Positions 1 to 11,385 are shown, counted from the first letter of the stretch. The stretch: DNA of 64,000 bases from Mytilus galloprovincialis (GCF_965363235.1 NC_134846.1:57339121-57403120), one strand, 5' to 3'. Numbers and translations are program-made. Notes: generated by a model from the letters alone, not told the origin.

Positions 1-114
1 CAATTTTTTGGAAGCCCATTCTGCCTGGATCATAGGATCATTGATAGTATTCCTATCAACAGCCAAATACTGCAGCTCTTGTGCACTCACGCTTCCGTAA
101 GGGTCGTCCGCCAT
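1..114 (-). CDS. Non-muscle myosin II heavy chain, first coding exon (partial, runs off the left edge)
   Basis: Reading leftward from the ATG at 112-114 gives 38 codons beginning MADDPYGSVS. It continues with a YLAVDRN...INDP...AEWASKKL pattern, which is the N-terminal strand before the SH3-like subdomain of conventional class II myosin heavy chains. The non-muscle type (vertebrate MYH9/MYH10, fly zipper) carries a very similar 'VD+NFINNPLAQADWAAKKL' stretch at this position, and muscle isoforms fit less well. A splice acceptor (pyrimidine tract then cag) ends at about 140, so 115-139 is 5' leader and the gene has at least one upstream non-coding exon to the right. That exon was not identified. 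The motor domain lies outside the window. The protein should be an actin motor of the cell cortex. The myosin II call is fairly sure; the non-muscle subtype is likely. Confidence 0.8.
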   Translation of the reverse strand, partial: MADDPYGSVSAQELQYLAVDRNTINDPMIQAEWASKKL

Positions 115-139
115 TTTCAATGTTGTCGGCCTTTTATTT

Positions 140-2640
140 CTGAAAGAAACTACCCAAAGTAATGCAAACTTCAATGTCTCTTGAAGCTGAATAAATGTCT
201 TTTATCCTTAAGATTAAAATAACTGATATAATCCTTTTTCATGTACCAAAAACTGCACTTATAAGACACATTCAAATCTGTTATTGGGCCGCCGCCCGCC
301 TTGGTTGAAAGAGCGAGAAAACTTGAATCAGAGAATAGTCACGTGACTCTTAGGTGCAACAGGGAAAGTTCATGTGCTAAAAATAAACGTTTCCTGTGAA
401 TAATAAATGTTTTCAAATCACTTCTTTTATCACAAAAAAAAAACTATTTTGAACAAGCAAATATTCTTTTACACAATCTAACTTATATTGAAAAATAAAT
501 TAGTGACACGCCCTTTCTACGTTTAAAATTCCAAAGACATCAAATTAAATGATCAATGACATTCTTTCGGTCGCAAAATATCATGGTCTAACCCGGAAAT
601 TGTGATTACGCACGGCAATGTCATTATGATATCATAGAAAAAGGTGTAGTGGAACTGATCAATATATCGTGGAAGTTGAGTCCTCAGTTTTGACTGCCTT
701 TTAATCAATAACAACTGTTTGTGGGATAAAACTGGGACTTTTATACATATATACTATTTTAGCATGTACTGTTAGTATTACTTAGTATAATTAGAGGTCT
801 CGGCAGAGTTGTATCATAAATTTCTCTGGTCTCTGGTATAATAGTCCCATGATAAAATCGGGTCGGAATTATGATTATTATCCTTTGTTTCTGTTTTCAT
901 TCTTTATGATATTTTTCAGCCAAGTATAGACGTGATCAAAACTTTATGAACTGAGTTTTGTATCTTAAACAATCGTGACATATATATAGCTTTATAAAAA
1001 GATCTCAATTCTAATAGTCAGAGTCAGCTGGTTTTGATTTTGTATGTCCTTATCCCTTAATTGCTTGGCTTTCAATGAATATTTTTTCCGCCTCACAGAA
1101 ATTCCCAGTTTAGAACTTTGTTATAGAAGATCATAGAACAATGCCAAAATATATTTTCCTGTTGGGACAAATATAGTATGATGGAGCAATTACTGTAATA
1201 TTTGTTCAAGTGGGAATAATGTTACAGAATATTTCTTCCATGACTTTATACAGTGAAACAACATATATTATTAGTATGACGGGTTGATCATAATTTCTGT
1301 AATCATTTTCAAAATTACAGTTTTGGCTTTGAAGTTTCAAAGTAGAAAAATTTAAGTAACCGGCTTGTCGTCATGAAATATAATTTCAACAGCTTAGAAC
1401 TGAGGTACCTTAAATTATGTTCTGGCAATTGAAACCAGAAGCCAAAGAGATAAAAACAACACCATGAACTTTTAGGAGAAGGCAAAAAAAATAAACACGA
1501 AAAAAGCAAAAATTGGTCTACAAAACATTGCAAAGAAACCGTAAACGGAACAACACGAACCATAAAAAGACGGTGGACGGTTGAGTAGGCAGTTCCTGCT
1601 TTTCAAGGCATTTCTTACCTTCCATAATCGAGCTTGAAAATTGTAGGTGTTGAACTGTCAGGCAGTATTAGTTTATTCATCGCACATTTTTTCAGTATGT
1701 AAGGAACTCCTACATCCTTAAATATGAACACTTCAAGTATGTAAACAAATATTGCACAAAATAAAAGTTTTCTGTGCGATAGCTAAACAAACTAACGATT
1801 TTTGTTTTAAAGATGTTAGCCTTACAAACAAAATATTCTTACAAACATAACCGAAGACAAAGAAGGGTAACTCTAACGAAACTCAAGCAGATATCAAGAT
1901 TATAAGATTTGAATGACTTTTTTTGTTTGTAGACGTTTGTTACTGCTTTAAATAATATTTATAATTTATTTATTCAAGTAGCTAAAACATCAAGTTAAAA
2001 TATGCCATGACAACTACTAACGAGGTTTCCGAGGCTGTTCTAGGTCAGGCCATAGAAAACGTTTTGGAAGTAAACTGGTTATTGCTTCGATAGATCTCTA
2101 CGTTTCCCCTTTTTGTAATCTCGATCAGCAAAACGAAAATTAAAACATATGATATAAACAATACAGGAAATTAAGCATTTTGTTCTAAATTAACGGTATA
2201 ATAAAAGCATTTATACGTTAACATCATATAAAGCAGTACAGGAAGTTGTCCTAAACATGCATGAACTATTTGCCACTGGAAATTAAGAAACAGTACAGGA
2301 AGGTGTGCATAACAAGCATGAAATATTTGCCACTCGAAGTTAAGAAACCAACAGTCAAATAGGAAGACACACCAGTCTTGAACAATGCCGTACGCAAGCT
2401 AAAAGCAAAAGACACATTTTAGTATTGCTTCAGACCATAAATTAGCGAATAGATAGTAATCTGCAAAACACCCGCTATATAGATACAGCTAATGATTGAA
2501 CAACGGTCACTATAATAATAACCTTGAGCAAAAAGTGGTCAAAGTCAAGTAGACAAGATTTGAGAGACAATTCCTAAATTTGGTTGGTTTATAAACAATA
2601 TTATAAACTTACATTGCGTTCATTCAAATTTTCGCAAAAG
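140..2640. other. Non-coding stretch upstream of the myosin exon (leader intron and/or intergenic)
   Basis: AT-rich, with stop codons in all frames and no ORF with recognisable homology. It must contain at least the start of the intron that splices to the acceptor at about 140. A GC-rich patch (about 288-302) and a GTCACGTGAC palindrome (338-347) are the only notable motifs. No tandem repeat or TIR element was recognised here. Confidence 0.5.
338..347. promoter_or_regulatory. Palindromic E-box GTCACGTGAC
   Basis: A perfect 10-bp palindrome with a CACGTG core, the binding consensus of bHLH-ZIP factors (USF, TFE3/MITF). It lies about 225 bp upstream of the myosin start codon on the gene's strand. 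A similar TCACGTGA site sits upstream of the TCF20-like gene (39064-39071). A regulatory role is inference only, because the intron/promoter boundary is unknown. Confidence 0.25.
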
Positions 2641-2689
2641 TGAAACATGATCGGCGGCTGCAGCATCCACAAATATTCACTTTGTGGTT

Positions 2690-2870
2690 AGAGTTTTTGA
2701 AATTTTAATAACTTTCTTAAACTATCCTATACCAAACTTGAACAGAAGCTTGTTTATGATCATAATATAGTATCAAGAATTGTGTAAAAAAAATTCCTGT
2801 TATCTGCTTTCTACTTATACATGGACTAAGTTTTTCTTCCAGTTAACTTAACATTCACTCTGTGGTAATA
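2690..2870 (+). repeat. Dispersed repeat, copy 1 (inverted partner at 6380-6560)
   Basis: A segment running from 'taactttcttaaactatcc' through 'aagcttgtttatgatc' to 'tttttcttccagttaac' recurs in reverse complement, in the same order, at about 6380-6560. The two copies bracket about 3.5 kb that holds a SINE and a satellite-bearing TIR element. The similarity is clear by eye but imperfect, with small indels. The family identity is unknown. Confidence 0.55.
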
Positions 2871-2875
2871 ACTTT

Positions 2876-3520
2876 TGTGTGAGTTCGTGGTCTAGTGGTT
2901 CAGACCGATGGCTACAGCAGAGGCGGATTTAGGGGGGGGGGGGGGGCGGCCCCCCCCTTTTTGAGAAAAAAATTGGTTGCTTATATAGGGAATAACTGAA
3001 GTGTGACTGGAGCGGGCCCCCTCTTAGGTCAGTCAGTGGGCCCCCACTTATGAAAATTCCTGGATCCGCCACTGTACAGTGCTGAACGTCCCGAGTTCAA
3101 TTCTCAATCAGCACATCAGAAGGGTAATTTTTACCCTCTCACACACACCCAGACCGGAGTTTAAACTAGAATGGGTACTTTGGGGGCCTCGGTTGGTCAA
3201 AGTTGTCCCTTACTTCCCGATGACCTGGAGATCATCCTTCTGATATCTCTCTGGTTTGTCTATTTCCACCGAGTGGCCCGGTGGTTCTCTCCGAGTACTT
3301 CGGCTTCCTCCACCATAATAACAGACTGCCCGGTGTCCTAGCACTCCCTTTGTGTTGGGTGGGGATTGATTGTCCTTGTAAAAATAATTGTCGTATAAAC
3401 ATACGTTAGTGACACATCTCCATTAATCCCGTTAGGGAGTGTACATGGATGCCACTGTACCCTCGCAGCTTTCGAGGGGTTCTTCGGATATCGGAGGCAT
3501 TTACCAGTACATACATACGG
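2876..3520 (+). mobile_element. tRNA-derived SINE, interrupted by a small TIR element
   Basis: The head has a tRNA-like A box (tggtctagtggttc, about 2889-2902) and, after an insertion, a B box (gagttcaattc, 3093-3103), as in a pol III promoter. With the 157-bp insertion and one target duplication removed, the A and B boxes are about 40 bp apart, normal for a tRNA gene or SINE. The body continues about 400 bp with no ORF and resembles the long tRNA-headed SINEs seen in molluscs (family assignment from memory). The A/B spacing is broken by the insertion, so this copy is probably dead for pol III transcription. The 3' boundary is approximate. Confidence 0.55.
2918..3074. mobile_element. 157-bp CAG...CTG TIR element nested in the SINE
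   Basis: It begins cagaggcggat and ends atccgccactg, which are inverted repeats of each other with small differences. It is flanked by the direct repeat tacag (2913-2917 and 3075-3079). The interior has a run of 15 G followed by C-rich sequence and no ORF. The CAGNG-type end is typical of hAT elements, but the target duplication is 5 bp rather than 8. A second small element with the same ends is at 17102-17206. Confidence 0.7.
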
Positions 3521-3709
3521 TAAAACTTTTCTTTAGATAAATTTCTTCCACCATCCATAAAAAATGTTTAACCCTGCCGAATTTTTGCGCCTGTCCCAAG
3601 TCAGGAACCTCTGGTCTTTGTTAATCTTGTATGATTTTTAATTTTAGTTCATTTATATATTTCGGAGTTTATTGTTACGGCCATTATCACTGACCTAGTA
3701 CACATCTAT

Positions 3710-3890
3710 ATGTTTGGGGGACAGCTGAAGCACGCTTCCGAATGTGGGATTTTATCGCTGTATCGAAGACCCATTGGTGGCCTTCGCCCGGCTGTTTTCT
3801 GCTCTTTGTCTTTTTGACACATTTCTCCATTTCCATTTTCAATTTTCTTAGATTTATCTAAACCTCCTGAATTTTTACCAAACTTTGACA
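3710..3890 (-). repeat. Dispersed repeat family, copy 1
   Basis: Contains cagctgaagcacgc, a 'gaagacccattggtggcctt' segment and a 'tttgacacatttctccattt' segment. The reverse complement of these blocks, in order, occurs at 58735-58890. No gene is present; the 61-codon reading frame across it is an accident of the repeat. The family probably represents the 3' end of a retroelement, but this is inference from copy structure. Confidence 0.5.
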
Positions 3891-3960
3891 AAAGCTTCTT
3901 ACATTCAAAAAATGGTTTCTAGAGGGAAAAAATATATTTTTTCTCCATTTTTGTTTTTTT

Positions 3961-6016
3961 AAGTCTCCCAAACAAAGTTTGGAGACTTATTGTTTTTGCT
4001 CAGGTTTTTTTATTCTTCTTCTTCCGCCACTTTAAAAAATGAACTTGTCCGCAGCGTTTCTCCAAAACCGCTTGTCAGATTAACTTAGGATTTCATAAAA
4101 GGGTAGACTAATATGTCTAGGTGAGCCATCAATCTTTCGTTTGTGCATTGGGGTCTTTTACGGGGTATTTTGGGGGGTAGAAAGGAGGGAGGGGTTTACT
4201 ATAGAACCCTATGGGATTTTATTTTCAAAAATTTTCAAATGAATATAACTTAAAAACTGTAAGGGATAGATACATGCAGTCTTCAGAAATGATTAAAGGA
4301 CCATAAAACAAATCACATGTAATATAGGGGGAGTCCATGGGGGGTCATCCCCACCCCCTTCAATTTGAGAATATGCTTTTATCTTGTAAACGGTCCAGAT
4401 CCCCACCCCTAAACCATATATATTCTTGAATGGGACCATAAAACAAATCAAATGAAATTAAAGGGAGGTTCCTGGGGGTCAGCCCCACCCCATTCAATTT
4501 GAGAATGTGCTATTATCTTGTAAACGGTGCAGATCCCCACCCCTAAACCATATATATTCTTGTAAGGGACAATAAAACAAAAGAAATAAAATAAAAGGGA
4601 AGTCCCTAGGGGTTCACCCCAACCCCTCTTGTTTGAAAACTTGTAAACGGTCAACATTCCCACCCCTAAACCATATATTTTCTTGTATGGGACACTAAAA
4701 CAAATCACATGAAATTAAATTTAAGTTCCTGGGGGTCACCCCCCAACCCGTTCAATTTGAGAATGTACTATTATCTTGTAAACGGTCCAGATCCCCACCC
4801 CTAAACCATATATATTCTTGTAGGGGACAATAAAACAAATGAAATAAAATAAAAGGGAAGTCCCTAGGGGGTCACCCCACCCCCTCTTGATTGAAAACTT
4901 GTAAACGGTCAACATCCCCACCCCTAAACCGTATATATTCTTGTATGGGACAATAAAACAAATCACATGAAATTAAATGTAAGTTCCTGGGGGTCACCCC
5001 CACCCCGTTCAATTTGAGAATGTACTATTATCTTGTAAACGGTCCAGATCCCCACCCCTAAACCATATATATTCTTGAATGGGACCATAAAACAAATCAA
5101 ATGAAATTAAAGGGAGGTTCCTGGGGGTCAGCCCCACCCCATTCAATTTGAGAATGTGCTATTATCTTGTAAACGGTGCAGATCCCCACCCCTAAACCAT
5201 ATATATTCTTGTAAGGGACAATAAAACAAAAGAAATAAAATAAAAGGGAAGTCCCTAGGGGTTCACCCCAACCCCTCTTGTTTGAAAACTTGTAAACGGT
5301 CAACATTCCCACCCCTAAACCATATATTTTCTTGTATGGGACACTAAAACAAATCACATGAAATTAAATTTAAGTTCCTGGGGGTCACCCCCAACCCGTT
5401 CAATTTGAGAATGTACTATTATCTTGTAAACGGTCCAGATCCCCACCCCTAAACCATATATATTCTTGTAGGGGACAATAAAACAAATGAAATAAAATAA
5501 AAGGGAAGTCCCTAGGGGGTCACCCCACCCCCTCTTGATTGAAAACTTGTAAACGGTCAACATCCCCACCCCTAAACCGTATATATTCTTGTATGGGACA
5601 ATAAAACAAATCACATGAAATTAAATGTAAGTTCCTGGGGGTCACCCCCACCCCGTTCAATTTGAGAATGTACTATTATCTTGTAAACGGTCCAGATCCC
5701 CACCCCTAAACCATATATATTCTTGTAGGAGACAATTAAACAAATGAAATGAAATAAAAGGGAAGTCCCTAGGGGGTCACCCCACCCCCTCTTGTTTGAA
5801 AACTTGTAAACCATCAACATCCCCACCCCTAAACCATATATATTATTGTATGGGACAATAAAGCTAATCAAATGAAATTTAAGGGAAGTGCCTGGGGCCG
5901 TCCCTACCTTGTTCAATTTGCGAATGTGCTATTATCTTGTATGGGACAAAAATTCAAATCAAATGAACATGGGACCATATGAATGGAGAGTTATTGGAGC
6001 TTTGTTTGGGAGACTT
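3961..6016. mobile_element. 2.06-kb TIR element with an internal satellite array
   Basis: The first 16 bases (aagtctcccaaacaaa, 3961-3976) and the last 16 (tttgtttgggagactt, 6001-6016) are perfect inverted repeats. The left end is itself a near-palindrome (3961-3988). The interior holds about 400 bp of unique sequence, a twelve-monomer satellite (about 4380-5960) and a short right flank. No transposase ORF is present, so it would be non-autonomous. No clear target-site duplication was seen. A central tandem array is also a feature of Helentron-associated elements of bivalves, but those lack such TIRs. Confidence 0.65.
4385..5960. repeat. Satellite array, ~130-bp monomers, with a 649-bp near-exact higher-order duplication
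   Basis: About twelve monomers share 'ccccacccctaaacc' followed by 'atatattcttg' and 'gggacaataaaacaaat', spaced about 122-134 bp. Two monomer types alternate (cggtccagat versus cggtcaacat). The block 4394-5042 recurs almost exactly at 5043-5691, with a shift of 649 bp and only one recognised difference, a C-run length change near 4741/5389. The minus-strand reading frames of 76-101 codons here are repeat artefacts: they repeat the same peptide and have no coding context. Confidence 0.85.
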
Positions 6017-6089
6017 CGTAACAGCATCCTGTTACAATTACTTCTTGTTATATTTACAGTTTTATTAGATTTGATAAATTAAACTCATC

Positions 6090-6180
6090 ATAGAAACCAG
6101 GATTGAAATTTTGTATTTGCGCCCGCCAGACGCGCGTTTCGTTTACAAAAGACTCATCAACCTAGGATGGTTTATAGATT
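6090..6180 (+). repeat. Short dispersed repeat (cgcgtttcg block)
   Basis: 'accaggattgaaattttgta' then a ccagacgcgcgtttcg block and 'caaaagactcatcaacc'. It is weakly related to 6735-6790 (ccagatgcgcatttcg ... tctcttcagtgatgctcg). These look like members of one dispersed non-coding family. Boundaries are not defined. Confidence 0.4.
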
Positions 6181-6379
6181 TTTTAAATCTGAAAAACCAA
6201 AGCGTGAATGCAAATGTGTAAAAGATTACTAGAGAAATACAGAAAAGTTAAGAGAAAAAAATCTTAAACTTTCCTGTAGATACTTGTTTTGGCCATTAAC
6301 AAGATCTATGGAAGTTTGGTAAAATCCAGGATGGTGGAAGAAAGTTATCTTAATTTGAAAACTATTACCATATCTAGTG

Positions 6380-6560
6380 AATGTTATGTTAACTGGAAGA
6401 AAAACTAAGTCCATTTGTAAGTAAAATACGGAAAAACTGAAATAAATATTTTACACTAAAATTTTCATCTGGAAACTATCTTTAGATCATAAACAAGCTT
6501 CTATTCAAGTTTGATAAACATCCAGGATAGTTTAAGAAAGTTATTAAAAATTTAAAAACT
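6380..6560 (-). repeat. Dispersed repeat, copy 2 (inverted partner of 2690-2870)
   Basis: Read on the minus strand it reproduces the order 'taactttcttaaactatcc', 'aagcttgtttatgatc', 'tttttcttccagttaac' seen at 2690-2870. An additional, more decayed unit lies just to the left (about 6240-6380), so this side may be a degenerate tandem pair. Confidence 0.5.
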
Positions 6561-6724
6561 TTAACCATAAAGCGAGTGATCGAGATGTTTAAGATCTAGA
6601 AAGAAATGAATTATATCACTCCAGCCAGACAAAAAAAAAACACGGACCGTCAGACGTCAGACGTCTGGCAAAAATAGAAGAACACCGACTAGACCATAGA
6701 ATATTGTACATAACAACATTAACG

Positions 6725-7085
6725 GTACCAATTTTCCTGCACCAGATGCGCATTTCGACAATACATGTCTCTTCAGTGATGCTCGTGGCCAAAATATTTG
6801 AAATCCGAAGCTTATATAAAAGATGAATAGCTATAATTCAAAAGGTCCAAAAAGTATAGCCAAATCCGTAAAAGGAATCAGAGCTTTGCATGAGGAAGAT
6901 ACATTCCTTAATTTATAATAATTTCTAACATTTTGTAACAGCAAATTTTAATAACACAAAAAAATCCGTATTTTCATGCCAGTACCGAAGTACTGGCTAC
7001 TGCCATGGGCTGGTGATACCCTCGGGGACTAACAGTCCACCAGCAGAGGCATCGACCCAGTGGTAGTAATAACATTAAGGGTATA
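6725..7085 (+). repeat. Dispersed non-coding repeats
   Basis: Contains the ccagatgcgcatttcg block and, from about 6960, 'ctggtgataccctcgggg' with 'ccaccagcagaggcatcgac'. Both blocks are high in GC relative to their surroundings and lack ORFs. They are recalled as common in mussel genomes; that assignment is from memory and unverified. Confidence 0.35.
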
Positions 7086-7269
7086 TTTGTCTTATCCATA
7101 CCTTTGTATATGGTTTATTGAGAATAAAGATATATATCCATTGACAGATAAAAATAGCTGGTATATACCTGATGAAGATGAAGAAATATCAACTCCTAAA
7201 CTGATCACACGATTTTCGATGATAATAATCTGAAAATACAGTCAAAAACGAATTCAATTAAGCACAAGG

Positions 7270-7610
7270 AGAATGTGTCCATAGTACACGGATGCCCCAC
7301 TTGCACTATCATTTTCGATGTTCAGTAAACCGTGAAATTTGGATCAATACTGTAATTTGTCATCAAAATTAAAAAAGCACATACGATAGGGAACATGTGT
7401 TCTACCGACCGTGCAAGGGCTGTATAGCCAGTCAAGGTCGTTAAAAACTTCCATCGTTTCGCATGTATTCTAAGTTCTAAGTTTCAAGTTGATTGGACTT
7501 CAGATTCATCAAAAACTACCTTGACCAAAAACTTTAACCTAAAGAGACGAACGGACGAACGGACGAACGAACGAACGAACGGACGCACAGACAGAATACA
7601 TAAAGCCCAT
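7270..7610 (+). repeat. Dispersed ~300-bp repeat family 'A', copy 1
   Basis: The blocks 'gaatgtgtccatagtacacg', 'gatgccccacttgcactatc', 'accgtgaaatttgg', 'aagttgattggacttca' and 'accttgaccaaaaacttta' occur in the same order at 32565-32810 (plus strand). They occur in reverse complement at 54860-54980 with 55815-55895, and at 60680-60965. This copy has an insertion after 'aacatgtgt' and ends in a short gacgaacg microsatellite (about 7545-7590). No protein is encoded. Confidence 0.65.
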
Positions 7611-7824
7611 ATAAATGGGGCATACAAAATAAATATTTCAGAAGGTCATCAGAATATTAAGTATGTACCATTATGGCAAGCCGTTTTTCTATTAATTTTA
7701 ATTTCAGGATATCTCATATAATACATAAGAATGGCAATCTTGTGTGCAAAGCAGTCTGTCAGGAAAAATAGAAATAAATAAAGTGTTTTTTTTTTCTTTT
7801 TCTTAATCAATCCAGTGTATGTAC

Positions 7825-8915
7825 TACGGGGCGCCGAATGGGACTCTTGTGGTTTTGTACAAAATTCAATTCTGTCATAACAAAATCATTGTTTGTCTTA
7901 CAAAACTATGTGATACAGACTTGTTTTATGAGAACTTCAATTTTGTGATGACAAAATTCATTTTTGTAGACAAAATTCATATTCATTTTTTGTCAAGACG
8001 AAATTCATTTTTGTAGAAAAAAAAATTTTTTTCATGACAAAATTCAATTTTGTCAAATAGGTATGCAAATATAAACTTATTTGCATACACAATTGACTTT
8101 AGTGACACAAAAATGAATTTTGTTAAACAAGAGTGAAAATTTTACACAAAAGTCAATTTTGTGTCACAAAAGTCAATTTTGTGTCACAAAAGTCAATTTT
8201 GTGTCACAAAAGTCATTTTTGTCACAAAAGTCATTTTTGTCACAAAAGTCAATTTTGTGTCACAAAAGTAATTTTTATCACAAAAGTCATTTTTTGTCAC
8301 AAAGGTAATTTTTATCACAAAAGTCAATTTTGTCTACACAGAAATAAACACAAAATTAATTTTTGTCATTACAAAATTCATTTGTGTCACAAAAGTCAAT
8401 TTTGTCTACACAAAAATAAACACAAAATTGAATTTTGTCATGACAAAAATAAATTTTGTGCTTATTTTTGTGTAGACAAAATTGACTTTTGTAACACAAA
8501 ATTGACTTTTGTGGCACAAAATTGACTTTTGTGTTAAATTTTCACTTCTGTTTAACAAAACTCAATTTTGTCTACACAAAAATAAACACAATATTGAATT
8601 TTGTGACAAAATCTCAGTTTTGTATGCAAATTAGTTCACAGAATCCAAACTGAACTAATTTGCATACAAAATTGACTTTTGTCGCCCAATTTTCAAATAA
8701 GGTAACAAAAGTAAAGTCTGTGTACAAAAACGAATTTTGTCATGACAAAGGTAACTTCTGTCTACTGAAAGATAATGTTGTATGACAAAATTTAAAATTT
8801 GTAGTATGCTACTAATTTGTTAAACGAAACTCATTTTTGTTAAAGAACTCACTTTTGTCTGTACACAATTGAATTTCGAGTACAAAACCACAAGAGTCCA
8901 ATTCGGCGCCCCGTA
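7825..8915. mobile_element. 1.09-kb foldback element with long TIRs and a palindromic interior
   Basis: It starts 'tacggggcgccgaatgggac' and ends with the matching inverted sequence 'gtccaattcggcgccccgta'. The TIR extends about 36 bp with one or two differences. It is flanked by the 5-bp direct repeat tgtac (7820-7824, 8916-8920). The interior is built from many copies of a near-palindromic acaaaa...ttttgt motif arranged as a large inverted repeat, plus a 21-bp-arm hairpin (8618-8638 with 8651-8671). The two frames of 62 and 130 codons inside are repeat artefacts. No transposase is present. Confidence 0.8.
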
Positions 8916-8920
8916 TGTAC

Positions 8921-9727
8921 AAGGACCTTTCAAATCAAATTGTTCCGTGTCAAGTATTAATATAGTACAGCATATGTACCAGTATTGTTTTTCATTACCA
9001 TCCTGCTTCAAGCTAGCGTCTCATGAACAGTTTCTTCAGAGTAAAGCGTCACCAAAAGTAATGTCTTAAAATTATCATCTTTCAGTTATACGTTCCCGAC
9101 TACTCATCGTCGAGTAAACAGATCCCAGCTTTTCCACAAAACGTTTGGCAAAGAGAAAGTTGTAACTCACATTTCGGGTCTTGTGACATACTTATTCGTA
9201 CATCAATTAGAACTGAAATTTCATTAAAAAGATGTCATCAAAATGTTGCTGTGATAGATAGCAGGGTTTGTAGCAGCCCGTGTTGTAGGCGCCATTAAGG
9301 GCAAGACAAAAGCTTTTTTCAATAACTCACACTGAAAACTTAACTTGACTGTTGGACATTGAAATTGATGTCATAGCAATGCTACTTTACACTATTTATC
9401 AAATAGTCAAGGCCAAGGTCGCATGAGATATTTCAGACATACATGGCATCACAAGAAGTCCACATTTAATAGTTGACCTATAATGTACTTTCTGACAAAA
9501 CCGGGATACTGGAGATCAGTTAGGTCTGCAAAGGTAGCTTAAGATCTCACCATAAATCATTTTCATATAATAGTAATGGTTTTGTTAGATGCATTTCCTA
9601 GATGAGAATGGGATAACTAAAGAGAGATTAATTAGCAAAACAACATATGGACCATCATAGAGTAAAATCTTGAACTCGTCAAGAACTTGAAAGACCGGTT
9701 TTTTATCGAGACTACTATTGTGGCATA
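8921..9727. other. Intergenic, nothing recognised
   Basis: No ORF of note, tandem repeat or terminal inverted repeat was seen. Base composition resembles its surroundings. Confidence 0.4.
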
Positions 9728-10715
9728 AAGCTCGACATAGGGATAATGATCCGTCGGCGGCGGCCCGCGTTAACTAACTTATTTTAAAAAAGCTTTATAT
9801 TTTAAGAAGGTATCTCATACTTTGAATATAGATGCATTATTTTAAGAAGTTTTCGTGGCGTTTGCCATATGTCTATTGCCCATGACCTCATTTTGCATGG
9901 TTCAGTGATAACTTCAAAAAATTAAGATTTTTGTAATGTTAATTTCTTTTTTACTATGAGCAATAAATAGGATAACTATATTTAGTATATATGCGTACTT
10001 TTTCAAGGTCCTCATACCAGTCAGACAATTTTCATCTGACCTCTATATTTGGTGTATGAAATGATAGTAAGGTGTATATGTCCATCCGGAAGGTGTCATC
10101 CAACCTTGACCTCATTTTCATGGTTCAGTGGTCCAAGTTTAGTTTTTTTTTTGACTTTTTAAACTACATTTGGTGTATGGCAATATTTTATGTTCTACAT
10201 GTCTGTCTCTTGTTTTATTTGACCTTGACATCGTTTTCATCGTTCATTGCTCAGTGTTAATTTTTGTATCCTGGTCTGTTTTTCTTAAATTTTAAGCAAT
10301 AGGTCTACTACATTTGTTGTTATAAAAGGATTGTAAGGTGTATATAACTGTCTGCAAGTTTAATCTGACTATCTGTGTCATTTTGGTCTTTTGTGGATAG
10401 TTGTCTCATTGGCAATCATACCACATCTTCTTTTTTATATTGACCTCATTTTAATGGTTCATTGGTGAATGTTAAGTTTTCCTGGTTCAGGTTGAGTGTT
10501 TCTAAATACTGTATGCAATCGGTCAACTATATTTGGGGTATTGACTGATTGAAAGGAATACATGTATTTCCTGTTTATTTTATCTGACCTTGACCTCATT
10601 TTCTTGGATCACGTTTAACTTGTGCGATACTTGTAGTAAAGCTATATATTTAGGACTATCATCATAAAATCAATGGTCAGTAGAGAAGGCAATACATTTC
10701 AGTGGGTGCACTTTG
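9728..10715 (+). repeat. ~1-kb dispersed repeat with degenerate internal ~170-bp units
   Basis: Begins near the GC-rich ccgtcggcggcggcccg (9750-9766). It then repeats, four to five times in diverged form, the block 'ccttgacctcattttcatgg' + 'ttcagtg' ... 'ggtctactacatttg' ... 'taaggtgtatat'. It is interrupted at about 10375-10440 by a separate repeat ('gttgtctcattggcaatcat' + accacatcttc). Ends near 'agtgggtgcactttg'. Non-coding; family name unknown. Confidence 0.55.
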
Positions 10716-11330
10716 TTTAAGTGTAGCTTTAAAATCTAGTATCTAATGACTCAAAAGATGGAAGGATAAATGTAACCAATAAAGTTCAACTCATGAAGAT
10801 GGTCACACCAGCAAAGGTACAAAATTTTACATGCAGGTGCACATCTTAAAATATCTCACCTGCTAATTTGATAAAAAATGTATAATTTATTTCGATATGA
10901 AATAATGGTCATCCTAGATCCTATCCATATCAGGGAAACTTAAACAAGTGTATACTATTTCACCTATACTATTCAGGCACTTTTTAGGTTGCTTCCCAAA
11001 TTTTTGGTCATAAGACTTTCATCAAGTTTGAGGAAAAGGGTAGAAAACATGTGAAGGTTGACATGTTTTCAACTTGCTGTAAGGACAGATCTCTTTGTGA
11101 TGAATGGCAATTAACTGCATAAACCTGAAAATCACTTTCAAAACAGTTCAAAGTTTCTGGCATATGTTTCAGAAAGTTGAAAGTAATAACCGCTTCAAAT
11201 TAATTATGCCAAGAACTGCAAAACTGGATCAATATACAGTTCCAAGAGGTGTTATAGTTTCATCTACAGTAACTTGCCTTTTTTATTTCCCAATGTAAAC
11301 TAACCTGTGGTGTATAACCTTATATTTAAG
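10716..11330. other. Intergenic, nothing recognised
   Basis: Only a 64-codon ATG frame (11104-11298) without recognisable similarity lies here, in AT-rich sequence with no repeat structure seen by eye. Confidence 0.35.
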
Positions 11331-11385
11331 TAAGGTTTTTTTAAGAGATCACTGTTGAAGGTTGTACAGTGATCTATAGTTGTTA

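Noticed and set aside
2889..3103. A functional tRNA gene, from A- and B-box-like motifs
   Set aside because: The boxes are separated by an inserted element and no cloverleaf can be drawn; it fits a SINE head.
4448..5916. A series of 76-101-codon minus-strand frames with similar peptides
   Set aside because: They track the ~130-bp satellite monomers and duplicate exactly with the 649-bp block; no gene structure.
8120..8525. Frames of 62 and 130 codons with repeated KSQFCVTK-like peptides
   Set aside because: They come from the palindromic interior of the foldback element at 7825-8915.
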